Program-made: the position numbers and the translations under genes
The notes under the pieces: generated by a model
The model's database searches: none
Seen by the model: only the letters and a program-made list of their open reading frames with translations
Told to the model about the DNA's origin: nothing
Part shown: one piece after another, positions 25,301 to 40,300 of the stretch
How the letters are laid out: every line of letters starts with the position of its first letter
Numbering within the stretch: position 1 is the first letter of the stretch
Source of the DNA: Saturnia japonica
Taxonomy: Eukaryota > Arthropoda > Insecta > Lepidoptera > Saturniidae
Assembly (NCBI GenBank): GCA_033032175.1
Contig: CM065304.1
Span: 7,068,001-7,132,000, forward strand
Direction of reading: 5' to 3'
Length of the DNA stretch: 64,000 nt

Positions 25301-28300
25301 CGCTAGGTGATTAGGGTGTCCCAGTCCAGATTTCTTTTTCTATTTTTAATTCGGTTTACATACAGTAATATAGCAAGATGGTTGGGATCGCGACCACCAT
25401 ACACATAGTGATAAGTAAATCACTGATTTTCTTTTAATTTCTTACATTCCGGGATCACTCGGTGTGCATCCAATAATACGCAGACGAGATTGTTTTTTTG
25501 TTTGTTTATTTGAATGCACTAATCTCTGAAAGTACTTATCAGATTTGATAGATAAGTTTTGCGTTTTATAACCTATTTATTGAGGAAGATCATAGGCTAT
25601 ATAACTTTACGCCACAACTCTAAGGAGCGGAGTGATAACTATGAATGTAAAGCAATCTGGAAAGCTGGAGGCAAGTGTGGTAATGGAGAACGATAGGCCA
25701 CATAGATGCGTTGGCAATGGGAAGGGTGCGGTAGAGAGTTGGTTAAAACGGATGAAATGGTGGGGTGGTTATTTAAAACATTGACGTATATTAATTAACA
25801 CGTATATTATAACACGAAGCGTAAGTACGTAAGCTAGAATTAGTTTATTCTGTTTCCAAGGCGAAGAATATTAAGACTTTCTAAATATACAGCTACTTTG
25901 AATTACTATTGACTAGGTCATAAAGTGGGTAATAGTCGTACGTAACATTATGGAATTCAATGGATTTAAATATGAACCGAAAAGTTCTTTAGGATAGGTA
26001 TTTTAACAAAAACTGACCTAAAAACTTGGCTGACTTGCAAAAGATTACCCCATTGATAATAAATGTATGCTGATTTTAATAGTCAGCTAAATGAGACTGT
26101 TTTCAACTGTCGCACTTTAAATATTATCTGTAGCATAAAACAATGACATACACGGCAGAGTCGAAACGAACAATGGTTAGTGGGTACATGTGACGTCACC
26201 CCCATTTTGTATACCTATTCACAGTACTTACCATATTATTACAAACCAGCTAAGCTGCCCGTTCATTCTCTGAGCATGCAATCGTTGATTCCTAATTTTT
26301 AACCGAATTCAACAAAAGACGGGAGGTCACTCAATTCGAATGTATTTAATTTTTTATGGATGTTTAGACATAACTTCTTTGTTTACGAATACTACGATAC
26401 TTATAACAAAAAAAAAAAGTGTCTGTCTTTCTGTTTGTTCCGGGTAATCTCTGAAACGGTTGTATTAATTTTCACGGGGCTTTCACTGGCAGATAGGTAA
26501 TGTTATAAGGAGTAACTTAGGGTAATTTTATTTTAGAAAAATATTTAGGGTTTCGCGCAAATAAATAAAAAATATCGGAAAAACGGTGATTTTGGGGCGC
26601 TTAAATGGCATACGAATAGTAAACAAACTATAAGAGATTTATATCAAACTAGCTGTGCTCGCGACTACGCTCGCGTGGACTATATAATGCCGTCGATCGG
26701 GCACACGCTACCCCCGCTCCCGGTTATATGCTTATTATGAGTGATCCTTAGATGATAGACATAGTCTACTTTTATTTTAGTAAAAGAATTAGGGTTCCGC
26801 GCAAATTAAAAAAAAAGTGCTAATGGTGAATCAATTCGGGTGCTTAAACGGCTTACGCTGAGAAAACCATAAGAGATTTAGCAATTGAATGTGCAAAATA
26901 ATTGTAGACATTAAAAAGACATATAAAAAAGTTCGCGAGAGTACATATCTATCTACTGACGGAAAACCCACAATAAGCATTTTTGTCTTTAAAATAGCCG
27001 GGAGGGGGAGAGGAAGATTCGCGCGGGCATTCTGTATCCACGTGAGCGAAGCCGCGTTATAAACGAGTATTAAAAAGATAAAATGAATAATCTACTGAAA
27101 ATAGTTACGCATTTTGTGTAATATGCAAATTGAATTTAATTACCGGGCCTGGTGTCGATCGTGCTAAAATTATATAAAGCTACTTTCATAGTATTTGCAT
27201 AATTATTGTACGCTGGTTGAACACGTCTATAGCACGCCGCGAACAACTCGATAGCTATTTTGAACCGATAGAGGTAATCTCAATCATGGAATATCATTAT
27301 TTCTCTGAGAAAATATAAGATTTTTATTGATGTTAAACTTCTTTTGGCGTGTTTATTAAAGGGTAGAAGTAGAGAGCAGCGCGTGAGTCGTGTGATTAGC
27401 CATTAATGATAATAATGTGAATTCATTTCACAGATTTTTATTTTTTGAGTGTGTTAAAATAAAATAAAAAGTCGATATAATGCATTTATGTAATTTTATA
27501 TTATTTTCTCGCCAAGTCGAGCGGCTTAAGGAACGGCCGGTACCATCATTTCCTCGGAGGGACTTACGGCGCTATTGACACTCGCAACGTCGTTGCGTAT
27601 TACCATTGATAGGTTACTCCACCATGTTGTTGGTACGCGCGATAAAATTTTTAAACATAGATTAAAGATTGGTTGTCGCTGGCGCTGCAGCTAGATGCCG
27701 TCGGCTATCAATACGACGTCGAAATCGGTGTACTCGAGTCGGTGTCATTCCGATAACACTGCCACGTTGACAACAAGCATCGTATTTCATTAGATAATCC
27801 AAAGATACTGCCAAAATACGTAGTGAATCTATATAAAAATAATACTAGAATAATTAATAAAGGTCCTGGGATCACTTACTATCAGTAAGTATTAAATAGT
27901 GTCATAGTTTCAATTTCAATGTAAAATAATATGAACCAATAAATATGAAATGGCGGTATTCAGTGTTACCTTGTATATAAAAATCAGTTTCTCCATGGAT
28001 CCTGTTACTTTGACAATTGGACTACAGCATTACTATGCTGCTGCTAAAATGCTGCTGAATTCTATAGCGTATAGACGGCTCGCTCTTAGTCAGTTTTGAT
28101 ATTATTTAAATAAATTCATATAAAAGGATATTGAATTTGTATCATCGTATAACCTACTTTATGTTTCAAGGAAGAACTAATAAACAAAATTAGCTATCAA
28201 GTTAAAAATATGACGTGGTAGATGAATATAATATAGTGGACTTTTTCTATCAACTGTTGTCCTGTATATTTTTCCGTTGAATAGCATCATATTCTGTTAT

Positions 28301-31300
28301 TGTCAAAGTAATACGGTGCTGAATAAATTATTAGCCTTCTTTCACAAGTGTGTTCTTTTTTTCTCTCAAAACTTAATAATTCACGCACTGAAACACGTAT
28401 AATCGCAATATTTTTGATATTTTATTAGCACTAACATCGTATTCTATATTAATAATTAAGTGTTTTATTTAATAACCAATCTACACATCATACACACAAT
28501 ATAATAATACTTTTTCCATTCGTTCATATTATTCGTCATTTATGTATTTTAAGCTACATTCATGACATTTATTTGATTATTGGTTTGTTTAAAATATTTT
28601 TTCTATGAATTGGGCAAAGTTTAGAAATTCACAACACTATTTTGTTCACACACACAAGCATCAATTCAAATAGTCATTACGCATAAATATATGACTTTGC
28701 CGTATTCTAGGAGCTATCGTTTGTATGTAGCGCAGCATTTAGCTGTAGCACCAGCGACAACAAATCATTAATCTATGTTTAAAGACTTATTTTTGTTATA
28801 GTATAACAACTATATGCATGCTTACGTGCATACATAAGCAACAAACATTTCTTAAAGAGTTTTACCTTTCAATCTTTATTTTCCCTATATGTTGCTTATT
28901 AAATTTTCTTCATTATCACTTCTTCTAATCCTCACCATAAAACGCACGTTGATGACTGCGGTTCGGTAGTAATTTTGATAAAATTTCCTCGTATGTTTGC
29001 GCCGCCGGTTCCGTTTGATGATGTAAGCGGTTGAAAAAGCATTCACGTGTGATTATTTATACTATATTTATTTTATCATTGTTACGCGCCATACGAAAGC
29101 AAATAACAAAATGGATGTGCAATACACAAAAAATAGTATGTTTTAGCATAGCTCGCGCGGCGACCTTGTATTTTATTTACATGTCGTGTTAAATGATAAG
29201 AAGTAGTAGAACTTTAAACATTATTTGTATCTTAGAATCTTTGCGTCTTGCATCTTTGTATCTTTGCTATCTAAGAAAACTTATGTTTATATTCATATTT
29301 CAATATATGGGCGAACGAGATTCGCTCGGTGTCCAACAATAAAAAACACCTAACTCAATAAAGTAATTTAATAGAAACCAAATTTTACAATAATTACTCA
29401 CTTAATATTATTAGGTTTAATACTAGCAACATCATTCTTATTTATTCCTCTAAGGCTTAAGGGAACGAATTTTCGAAAATTCTCTCTCTGTGTCTATATT
29501 ATGAACTCCAGTTTCTGTTCCTTCTAGACCCATCCTATTCAAAGTAGTCGATAACGCTCTCTTGTGGCCGCTAGAGTTTTTCAGGGGATCGGTAAAAGCT
29601 TTAGAGAAAATTAGAGAGCACTAAGGCCGTCTAAGGGTGCGCTAACAGACTAAAAACTGGCAAGGAACAATGCATTGATACGTATTTCGGTAGTCCTAAA
29701 TAATTTAAAATCCAATTTCCTACTCTATTTAAATAACTAGATATTATAATTGCATCATTTATTTCATTATATATTCCTACACCACTTTTGTTTGACCTTG
29801 TCCTAGCTAGTATGCGAAGCCATGCCGCGTGTTGTGTATAGTAGTAATCAAATTCTAACTAGTTTTTGTTAAATAATAAATGGGTGTTTGGGTTGCGATA
29901 GAAAATGTTTATTCGCAAAGAAGGCAGGCGCTGTGGGACAAATAAGTTAGAAAACCTATCTTCTAGATCTAACGGTTTGAGCCGTGCGTTGTCCATCAGT
30001 AAACCTTGTGAATTTTATTAAGTAAACTCATTTTTATGTATTTCCATAAAACACATAAAATAATTTAATATAACAGTATATTATACCCAGTGATAAAGTA
30101 TATGCAACTATTTTTCCACATTTTCAAATAAGATTTTTCATTTTTAATGTTATGGGTGGAAAAAATATTTTTTCAAATACCCGGATAATTGTAATCGATC
30201 CTATACATAGAATGAATTGACTTGCACAAACATAATATTGTACTATTTAGTGATTAATGAAATAAAATATTAATCGCATTATACACTTCACGATTATAAT
30301 TATCGTATTTAACTCTATTAAGTGAGTGATGCCACTTAGCAGTATTGCGTTCCAACATTTATTGCTTATTATTTTATAATAAAATGGATGTTTATAGTGT
30401 AAATATACGGAAAATTCCAAACAACATAATTGTGTTACGTAACTCGTGCACAAATTGTAACTTGTTCCGGTATATTTTACTGACATGGTTTGTAAAGGCA
30501 TACTAAACTTGTGCTATTAATTTGAGACTTTTTTGTATTGTGTATGAATTACAGAGATTTTTAACTTACTCCTACGTTGTTGTGGAGGTAAAAGAATGAA
30601 ACCAAAGTAGTTACGAAAATCATAATTATTGATATTTTAAGAGTATCGAATTTTGATAATTTGGTTTTACAATTCTAATAATATAACTTCTTTGAACGAT
30701 AAAATTTCTATGTACGTATAGTTTTATATCTATGTATGATATTAGCTATCACTTTCAATACAATGATATTCATGTAGAGATTTGTAACAATTTTTTAAAG
30801 TGCTAAACTGTTTATGAGAGTAAAGTTTGTTTTTTCATGTCTTTAAGTACTGATACACCGTAAGTTTATTATGTTGTTATTATGTCATGGAATATTCGAG
30901 TATTTATCCCTTTACAATGTACCCTTTTTTATATAAAAATAGAGCATGACAATATACACGTTTGAAGGTAATTATATGTCCTATCTTAAAGTTAACTTAT
31001 AGTTTTCAAATTTGGACCTCGTATTAGTAATTCCCTTGTTCTCTACTCAAATATTATTATTATGTATAGCACAATACTTGTATTTGTTATATATTATCTT
31101 ATTGTTATGATGTGGTTATGTGGTGCTCAAATATAATAACATAAAAACCATGAAATTTGTTAAATAATACTCCAGTACTAACAAACCGTTGGCACACAAT
31201 TGTATTTATTTACCTATTCTTCGCATGCTAAAAGCTTTCATTCGACATTTTTTCTTTCTATTTATACTATGATCGATGTTTATTTGAAATACTATTTTTG

Positions 31301-34300
31301 AGCAACGAGTTTCTACCGACATTTGTATATTTATTTATGAAATAAGTAAATTTGTAAGGTTATGTGGATAAATTTACAAATATTTTTCCTCTTTACTTTC
31401 GAATGTATTTTTACATAATATTATCAAACGTATCAATGTAATTATGGTGCGTTAAAATTAAAAAATCACTTGTATACATAAAAGTAATTTGTATCGAAAA
31501 AAAAAATACTCATTTACTGTTTGTTAATTAATGTATAATACGAATTACAGTGTTTCTCGTCGCTCTAAAACTTGTTTATTTTTTTCAATCTATTGTTATT
31601 AATTTATTACTTGTGGTCGTAGCATGTGAGCTGGATTATATTATGCTTATTTTATGTGTATGTTTAAGTTGTATAAGAATCAACATTAGAAAAATAAAAG
31701 TTTGTTTTTTAAGAGATGACATTTTTATAAGAGTTGGCTTGCTGTACTCAGTATAGATTTGTGTAAGCATGAGACGCAGCTTGCACAGAACTATATTCTC
31801 GAATATATTTATCTTTATCTAATATCATGATAATTTTGCAGAAGTGAGGCAGGAGGCTGTGCAGCAAGCTTTGGCCGAGATGCAGAGCCGACCGAAACCC
31901 TCTCTCCCAATGCCATCTAAAAGGACTTCCATGATGGCCAAAAGCCCTGACAGAGAGAGGCATGAATTATGTGAGTATGTCATGGTAACCATTTGACGTC
32001 AGTGACTTGTTTAACTTATTTCAAAATAGATTTTCAAGCGTAATGTTAAGAGATATTTATGCATTGTTGCATAATGTTTTGTTTCAAATATTTTACTTAT
32101 TTAGTGAGACAAGGTACAATGGGATTTATCTTGCATAAAATCTAGAGTAGCCCGAAGTGGGGAGTATCTCCACTCTACAAAATATCGTAGCCAAATAACA
32201 CTACTCTTCTGTAGTAGTGTTGTGTATCTGTGATGATGATGAATATGGTCGCCAGAGCTCCCTTAAGGTGCGCTATGCTAACAGTGAGGGACCTGCGGTA
32301 CTAATAACACGACTTTAGTTTGAGTGGGGGCAGAGTATTGTTGCGGGAATCAGGTCGGTGGTTTACTGTTAGCCGCCCGCAAGTTAGTGGAGTAAACCCA
32401 GAAATAATTTTATTTCCACCCTGAGAAGCTGTGCATAAACCTTGAAGTGGCAATAGTACCGGAAGAGGAGACTGTAGTGTACCCGGCTGCTAATAAAGTG
32501 GGAATTGAGGGCCGTCAACGCCACCGACAAATCGTTCTACTACCTATATCGCCCTTTAGCAGGTTTAAACTGTGTATTTGTCTTCTAGCTGTCATGGTTG
32601 CACGTTCTCATTAATTTTCTTAACAATCCAAAAACAAATGGGCGTAACAAAAAAATAAATAGATGTTTTCCAACGCCCATCCTCCTCCACAATAGTAGAA
32701 TTTTGCAATATTTGCGGAGTTCAATCAAATCTAAACGCAGTCCACCTGTACTAAGAGACCAGACAGCCGACCGTCTTATTTCTCACGAAGACGCAGAAAT
32801 CCTGCGCCGCCGAAACATCATACCTAGAGCATGTTACAGTAAAGTGCGCGAAAGACCTAGCTCGCTGTCTCACTTGTACCTACTGTAATTTCGTTCGTCA
32901 AATTAACAGATTAGACGAAGCAATTGTTAGCCTTACGATGCATTTTTATGCCAGGAATATTATGGATATGAGATTTAGGCTCTGAATATGGATATCTTAA
33001 GAGTAGATATCTAGTCGATAACGGTTATGTATACGGATATCAAATTATTTCAGATATCCGATAGTTTCTGATAATTTCAGTTATGGATATTACATTTTCA
33101 AATAATTCTATTTAGAAAGAAAATATGCAAAATACTAGCTGACCAGCGCAATTTCGTCTGCAAGTCTGCATCATGTAAGAGAGAGAGATAGAAAGGCTTA
33201 GAGAGAGTGGATCGTAGGCACTGTATTATTATATGCCACCTGCCTCCCACATTATTATGCATAATGAAAAGACGCTCGCGGTACTTGATCCTTATTTTGC
33301 TTATGAGTTATTTTAAAACTGTGATATCTCTTAAGATATTCATTTCAATCAATTACTGTAAAGAGCAATTTTGTTCAAAATTAAATACTTATGATGAATG
33401 GGCTATCCAACACTAAAACATTTTTTCCATTTGAACCAGTATCACCTATGATTAGCGTGTTCAACCTAACAAACAAACACTTCAGCTTTATAATATTAAT
33501 ATAGATTAAAACTTTTTTTTATACAAATTAGGTGGCAAATAAGCGTACAGCCCGCCTGATTGTAAGCGGTTGCCTTAACCTATGGACGCTTGTAATACCA
33601 TAGGTACCCCTAGCGCGTAGCTTAAGGAGCTCTGGAAACGCTACTCACCGCATGAACACAACATTAGGTTATTTGGCTTGAGATCTTCTGTAGGGTGGAG
33701 GAGGTATTGCACCAGTCGTACTGCCCCAACTGGTGAGAAATCTCAAAATAAATTACTCTGTGACCTTCCTCTCTAAACACATTAATTTGTATACATTTTT
33801 AATTAAACAATATTAACTTTATTTTAGATAATTATCAGATCAAAAATAAAGTTTTAAAGTGGTTTTTAGAATTCGACAGTATTTCATTCGATACAGTCTC
33901 TATCCGGAATTATTCTAAACGTTTATACGGTTACGGCTTCGGATATTTTTTATTCTTTAGGTTGTTTTTTATTATTTCGGATATCCGATAGTTTGCGTTA
34001 CGGTTATGGAGTTCCTTGTCACCTCTGGTTTATATTATTTGCCAACAGCGTCATCATCAGATGAAGATTCTTGCGCGGGGGATGCAGAATTGCCACCACC
34101 CCCGGAGCTAGGGTCTCCACCGGCACGCCGCCCAGCAGCACCACATCCCCGCGCGATCCCCCTCCCCTCTCCCGCAGCCACACCACCACAGGGAACGTGA
34201 ACGCGAACGAGACCGCGAACGGGACAAGGAGAGAGAAAGAGAGCGGGAAAAGAAACTCGCGCCCAGAGAGAGGACAGAGATCGAGTTGGCCGATCTATCA

Positions 34301-37300
34301 GCACATTTACCTGCATGTGAGTATTATTTTATTTATATGTAGATACTGGGTGTGCCTCACGGTTTCACTTGTGTTAAATTTAGTTAAGCAACTCTCCATT
34401 ATACGGTCATAAATGCATCCGGATAGGTTGTCGGTGTTCTCACTTCGTATTGCTCGACGTTCTTGGTTATTGCTTCGCCTCTTAGGAATGTAGCCTGAAA
34501 TTATATAGCCTTCCTAAAAAAAGCTATATAATGCAAAAATAATTTCTAAAATTTGACTGATAGGTCCAGGGATTTGTGTAATATTAACATAATTTAGAAG
34601 TCCTGATTTTTTTAAATCTTTTAGTAATATGACGTGTCTTCTTTTTTAAAGACATAAATAGTAATTAGGAATCTTTGAGATGTGTTCTTTTAGTTTTTAA
34701 GAAGGCTATAATAATGTACTACATAGAAATAGAAGCATTCTGTCTGTTAAACAAGTACGCTAACAATCTGCTAACCTCCACCAATAGTGAATCGGAAAGT
34801 TTTTAATTAGACGACGAACTTTTAACAACTCTATGCAACGTCTAACTAGTATTCAGCAAAACGGTTAATGGTGTAGGTTTTCTGAACTCTGTACACCTAC
34901 TGTTTTATTGTTCAATGAAAGATTAACTGGATTTTCAAGTAAATTGTATTTTTTATGTTCCGAAAATGTCTTACAATGATCGTACAAACTTCCATAGACA
35001 TAAATCACATATCATAGATTATCCGTAGACAAGCATCATAGATTATTACTTACAACATCTTCCCTCTTATTTTTTTTTAAACAATCATTACTATGTAATA
35101 TAACTAATAAATTTACCAAACACTGAACACAACTACACCAATCACACTTCTTATTGTTAACCTTAAAACATCACTACTAAGCATTATGTTCCCTTAAAAT
35201 TAAAATATGTATCAACAAACATTAGTGTTCTAATTTAATAATCAATCAATTATTCATCTAACATTAAATGGGTAACATAGATTAAGTTACATAATGCATA
35301 TATTTATCTGGAAATTTAATTAATCGACCTGATCGTGACAATTTTTTATTTGGGTTTGGAAGCTCAGCCTCTGCAGTGCACTCAGGACTGGAAACATCTG
35401 ATGATTCATCTTGATCCCATACTCTCTGAGTGTGTTGGATATCTGTCACTTCATTCAATGGAACTTTATCTGTAACTTCACTTGGCCTAATAAAAATTTC
35501 ATTTCTCCAGTATCTCTTTCCTTCTTCATTTTCCACCATGTATGCTCTTGGCTTATCACTTTTCTTTAAAATTTTTCCTTTTAACCATGTCTTCTCTATA
35601 GGATTCTTCTGAAATCTAATTAATTGACCTTCCCTGAAACCGTCTCTTTTAGTTGCTGTCTTGTCATAATTCATTTTGTTATCTAATTTTTGTCTCTTTA
35701 ATATTTTTCTGTCCATATCATAAGTAAGCTTAGGTACCAGAGTCACAAATGAACTAGGAATATTTGTCCGCAGCTGTCTTCCCATCAGTATTGTAGCAGG
35801 TGAATGTACCTTGCCTCTAGGTGTATTTCTCTGGTTCAGGAGGGCCAGCAAAGGATCCTCATTAGCATCATCAGACTTTTTAAAGATTTTTTTTACAATT
35901 TTTACTGCACTCTCTGCTAGTCCATTTGATTTTGGATAGTGTGGACTAGACTTTATATGCACAAAACTCCAATCTTTTTCAAATAACTTAAACAATTCAG
36001 AATCAAAGCACAGCCCTCCATCAGAATATAGTAACACAGGAATTCCATGTCTTGCAAAAATAGCCTTCAATTGGTTAATCACTGTTACACTTCTCAAATC
36101 TCTTAAGCTAGCTACTTCAATGTAATTCGATAGAGCATCCACTACAACTAAATATTGTTTCTGTTTAAACTCAAAAATATCACATCCAACCTCTTGCCAC
36201 GGAAGCATGGGAACTTTCTTATATTTTAAAACCATTTTTTGTTTGTTGTCCTGATATTTTTGACACACATTACAGTTTTGTACAAATTTCTTGATATCCC
36301 GTGCTATACCAGGCCAGTACATTGTTAATTCAGCCCGGCTCACCATTCTAGAGATGCCAGGATGACCAGTATGTAAACTTTTTAGCATGTCCTGTCTTAA
36401 TATTCTTGGTATTATGATCCTATCACCTTTAAATAACAAATCTTTTATTATGACAATCTCATCTTGAAATTGGTAATATGGTTTTAAGTCATCTTCAACA
36501 TCTTTATAAAATTTTGGCCAGCCATTAACGCAAACAACTTTAAGTTTACTCATAACCCTGTCTTTATCTGCTGCTTTTGAAAGTCTTTCCCAACATTCAG
36601 GCGTAACTGGTAAATTTTGCAGTAATAAACAGATTTGCAATTCTATGTCATCTTCAAAATTGGTCTCATGATCACAGCCACTCACTGAAAAATCTCTTGA
36701 TAGTGTATCCGCAATATATAAATATTTTCCTGGGGTATATACAACATTCAGACAAAAAGGTTGCAGTCGCATCATCATTTTCTGTAATCTCGCTGGTACC
36801 TTACATAATGGCTTATTCATAATTCCAATAATGGGCTTATGATCAGTTTCTACCCTAACTGAATTTCTCCCAATCAAATACTGTTTGAATTTTTCTACTC
36901 CAAAACATATGGCCAGCAACTCTTTTTCTATTTGGGAGTATCTCACCTGTACCTCAGTTAATGCTTTTGAAGCATAAGCAATTGGACATCCTTCTTGAAG
37001 CAAAACTGCACCCAATCCAACAGAACTTGCATCCACACTAAGTGTTAATTCCTTTTCTGGCTCATAAAATACTAATACGGGCGCATTAGTTATTAGTTTT
37101 TTCAGTTGCTCAAAACACCTCTCATGATTATTTTCCCATCTATAATCAACATCAATTTTCAAAAGATGCCTTAACGGTTCTGTTATTTCAGCATATCCTG
37201 GAATAAATCTAGATACATAATTAAACATTCCTAGTACTCGTTGCAAGGCTTTTTTATCTTTGGGATGTGCTAATTCAGTTACTGCCTTAACCTTCTCTTT

Positions 37301-40300
37301 ATCAATGCTTACTCCATTTTTACTAATAATATGTCCCAAGAAAGTAACTTCATTTACAAAAAACTGACACTTTTGTGGATTAAATTTGATTTGATTCTCT
37401 TTAGCTCTAGTCAATACTCTACATAAAATCTTTTGCAATTCTTTCTCTGATTCAGCCCAACAAAGCACATCGTCTTGAAAAGTAGCAACCTGGTCAATGT
37501 CCTGAAATGTATCACAGACCACTTTGTGAAATATTTCAGGTGCTGGTGAAATTCCAAATGGTAAGCGTAAGAATCTATACCTTCCCCATGCTGTTTGAAA
37601 GGTACACAACCTTGAACTACTATCATCTAGAGGGCACATCCAAAATGCCGACTGAGCATCTAATTTACAATATACCTTAGCACCCGCTAGACGTGCTGTA
37701 ATATCTTCAATTCTAGGAAAAGGAAAATGTGCTCTCTTCAAAGCCTTGTTTAACGGTCTAGGATCTAAACATATACGGAGAGAACCATCTTTCTTCTGTA
37801 CTACAATCATCTGACTTACCCAGTCAGTTGGTTCAGTCACTGGGGCAATGATACCCTTTTTCACTAAATTATCCAACTCTTGTTTAACTTTAGTCATTAA
37901 ACTATAAGGCAATCTCCTGGCTGGGGAAACAACAGGCTTTACATCTTCACTTATTTCTAATTTTATCTTAAAGGGTAAACAGCCTATATTCCCATCAAAC
38001 AAATCCTTGAAACTCTCTGGAATAATAGATTCTAAACTTTTATTGATCTGGTCCACTCTCTGAATGAGTCCAAGCAGTTCAGAACTTTCCAAACCCAATA
38101 AATTATAACAATCTGAACCTATAACATAAAATTCAATTGGATAAACTTTTGATTTGTACTGACAATTAAGAATACATTTACCAATGACAGGCACTTTTCC
38201 CTTAGTAAAAGAAGTGATCTTAACATTAGTATTTTTTAAATCTTTTGATCTTAAACCTAACTTTAAAAACTGCTTTTCACTAAGTACATTGCATTGTGCA
38301 CCAGAGTCAACCTTAAAGCTAACCAGTAATGTATTTATTTTTAGACTAACACAATACCATGAAAACTTTTTTTGATTTTCCAATGATAATATTGCTACAT
38401 TATATCCAGTATCACCATCACTATCCTCCTCTAATATATTTATTTTTTTAGTTTTACACTTTTTTGCAAAATGATTCTTTTTCTTACAAATAGCACATGT
38501 TTTTCCATAAGCCGGGCACTTCCCATAGTCATGTTTATATCCACAATATTGACACTCTCTGTTATTTTCCGTTTTCTTCTTTACTATGTCTATATCTACT
38601 TCTTTCTTAATATTTGGCTCACAAACTTTTTCCATTTGACTTACTTGCTTATCAACAACAGTATGATGTCGGCAAATATCTAACGATTTTTCCAAGGTGA
38701 GGTTCGTTGCTCCAAGAAGCTGTCTCTGTAGCCCAGGGTTATTAATGCCACAAATGAATAAATCCCTTACCAGCTCATCCTGGATTACACCAAAATTACA
38801 AGACTGGCTCATCCTCTTCAGTACCGTCATATATTGTTCAAACGATTCTTCAGTCTGCTGCTTCCTTGTGAATATTTGATACCTCTCATAAGTTACGTTA
38901 GTTTTAGGTATAAAATGGCCGTCAAACTTTTCTAACAAGCTACATAGTGTTTCTTCATTTGAACATTTAAATGTTTCATAAATATCTAAACAATAATCAC
39001 CCCCATGGTGTAATAATATGCCGATTTTCTGTTTTTCTTTCGCTTCTGCATAATAAGCATCAATATAAGTAAGAAATTGTCTCTTGAACAATCTCCAATT
39101 ATTGTGCATATCACCCTCCGTCGAAAATGTAGCAAATCCCTTCAGACTTGGCTCCATGATTCCTAATTGTTTACCGCTGTCACCATGTTTTATTGTTCAA
39201 TGAAAGATTAACTGGATTTTCAAGTAAATTGTATTTTTTATGTTCCGAAAATGTCTTACAATGATCGTACAAACTTCCATAGACATAAATCACATATCAT
39301 AGATTATCCGTAGACAAGCATCATAGATTATTACTTACAACACCTACAAAATTCGCCCTGTGAATATCATACTTTCATGAGACTGTTTTGTTAATAGTAA
39401 TAAAATTTGAAAAAGTATTTTATTAATATAGAGTAGTAAATTCATATTAATTAAATGTCACATAGATGTTGATAAGTTATAAGCAGCTAGCGAGGTATAG
39501 GCATGTCATGAGGAAATATGAAAGTCATAAACCTAGAAGAATATAAAGTTTGAAGGTGAATGTATATAAGAGTAGAGGAAACCCGAAGAAGGTATTGATG
39601 GATTGTGTCAAGAATGGTGTATGTATATATAAAAGGTGTAAATACTGTGATGATAGTTGATAGAGTAGAGTGGAACAAGAAAACATGTTCCGACCCGTCC
39701 AAGTGGTAAGGGGTAAGAAGAAGAAGAATGATATTAATATTAGATATTGCTTGAGTAAATATTTGTCATTCCCCATAACAATTTGATCGCCTTTTTATTT
39801 GCCAATTGAGAGCCAACATTGATTGTGATTTTCGATTAGTGGATAGTTGTTCTATATCGTGACAGGTACTGCAATATGTTCTATATCAAAAAACTCGACC
39901 TCAATTTTATTAATTGCAAAATGTTATATTTTAAAATTTCACATTTTCACATCAGATTTAGATTCAAGACTGATTTACATAAAATTATATAGATTTTACT
40001 AACGATATAACTCCACGATATGCATGGCATAGATTATAGACCTAGTAAATCGTTAAAAAAGTTTTCTCTCTCCTGTAAAATAAATTCATAGTAATATAGC
40101 CCGTTTTCCAGTTTATTATAAGATAAGATAAGATATTATACAATTTACTCTTCAACAAGTTATATTATTAAATTTGTACATAATATATATCGAAATAAGG
40201 GGTGACTGTTGATTTCCTCGTTTTCGTTGCGAGTGAGTGAAATGTGATCAGCTTTATCCATATCGAATTAGGCCAGGGAGCCAGTGCTACTGTAAATGTT

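Larger units (their letters stand above)
21931..27654. other. Dip2 intron sequence with dispersed repeats
   Basis: No coding region is supported. The interval contains the AACTAGCTGTACCCGGCGG retroelement boundary at 23824, repeat copy B at 23889-24755, and a short interspersed repeat at about 25165-25330 (ATAAAAATCCCGTGTCACAG start, CAGCTGGACCGATTTTTATG core). Two pieces of the dispersed family lie at 26385-27065. The remainder is AT-rich. Confidence 0.5.
34901..39342 (-). mobile_element. complete Ty3/gypsy LTR retrotransposon, identical LTRs
   Basis: The element is 4,442 bp. LTRs of 157 bp lie at 34901-35057 and 39186-39342, begin TG and end CA, and by eye are identical base for base. CCTAC flanks both ends (34896-34900 and 39343-39347), a 5-bp target duplication. 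Directly inside the 5' LTR, the - strand reads TGGTGACAGCGG, a probable tRNA primer-binding site. Directly before the 3' LTR is AAGAGGGAAGA, a polypurine tract. One frame (35282-39157) encodes gag and pol. Identical LTRs imply a recent insertion. It lies in a Dip2 intron, opposite to the gene. Confidence 0.95.

Noticed and set aside
31748..31963. - strand 71-codon frame
   Set aside because: It lies antisense over the Dip2 exon at 31842-31970 and is a shadow.
34035..34412. Frames on both strands around 34.0-34.4 kb as independent genes
   Set aside because: They are explained by the GC-rich Dip2 exon and its frame conflict.
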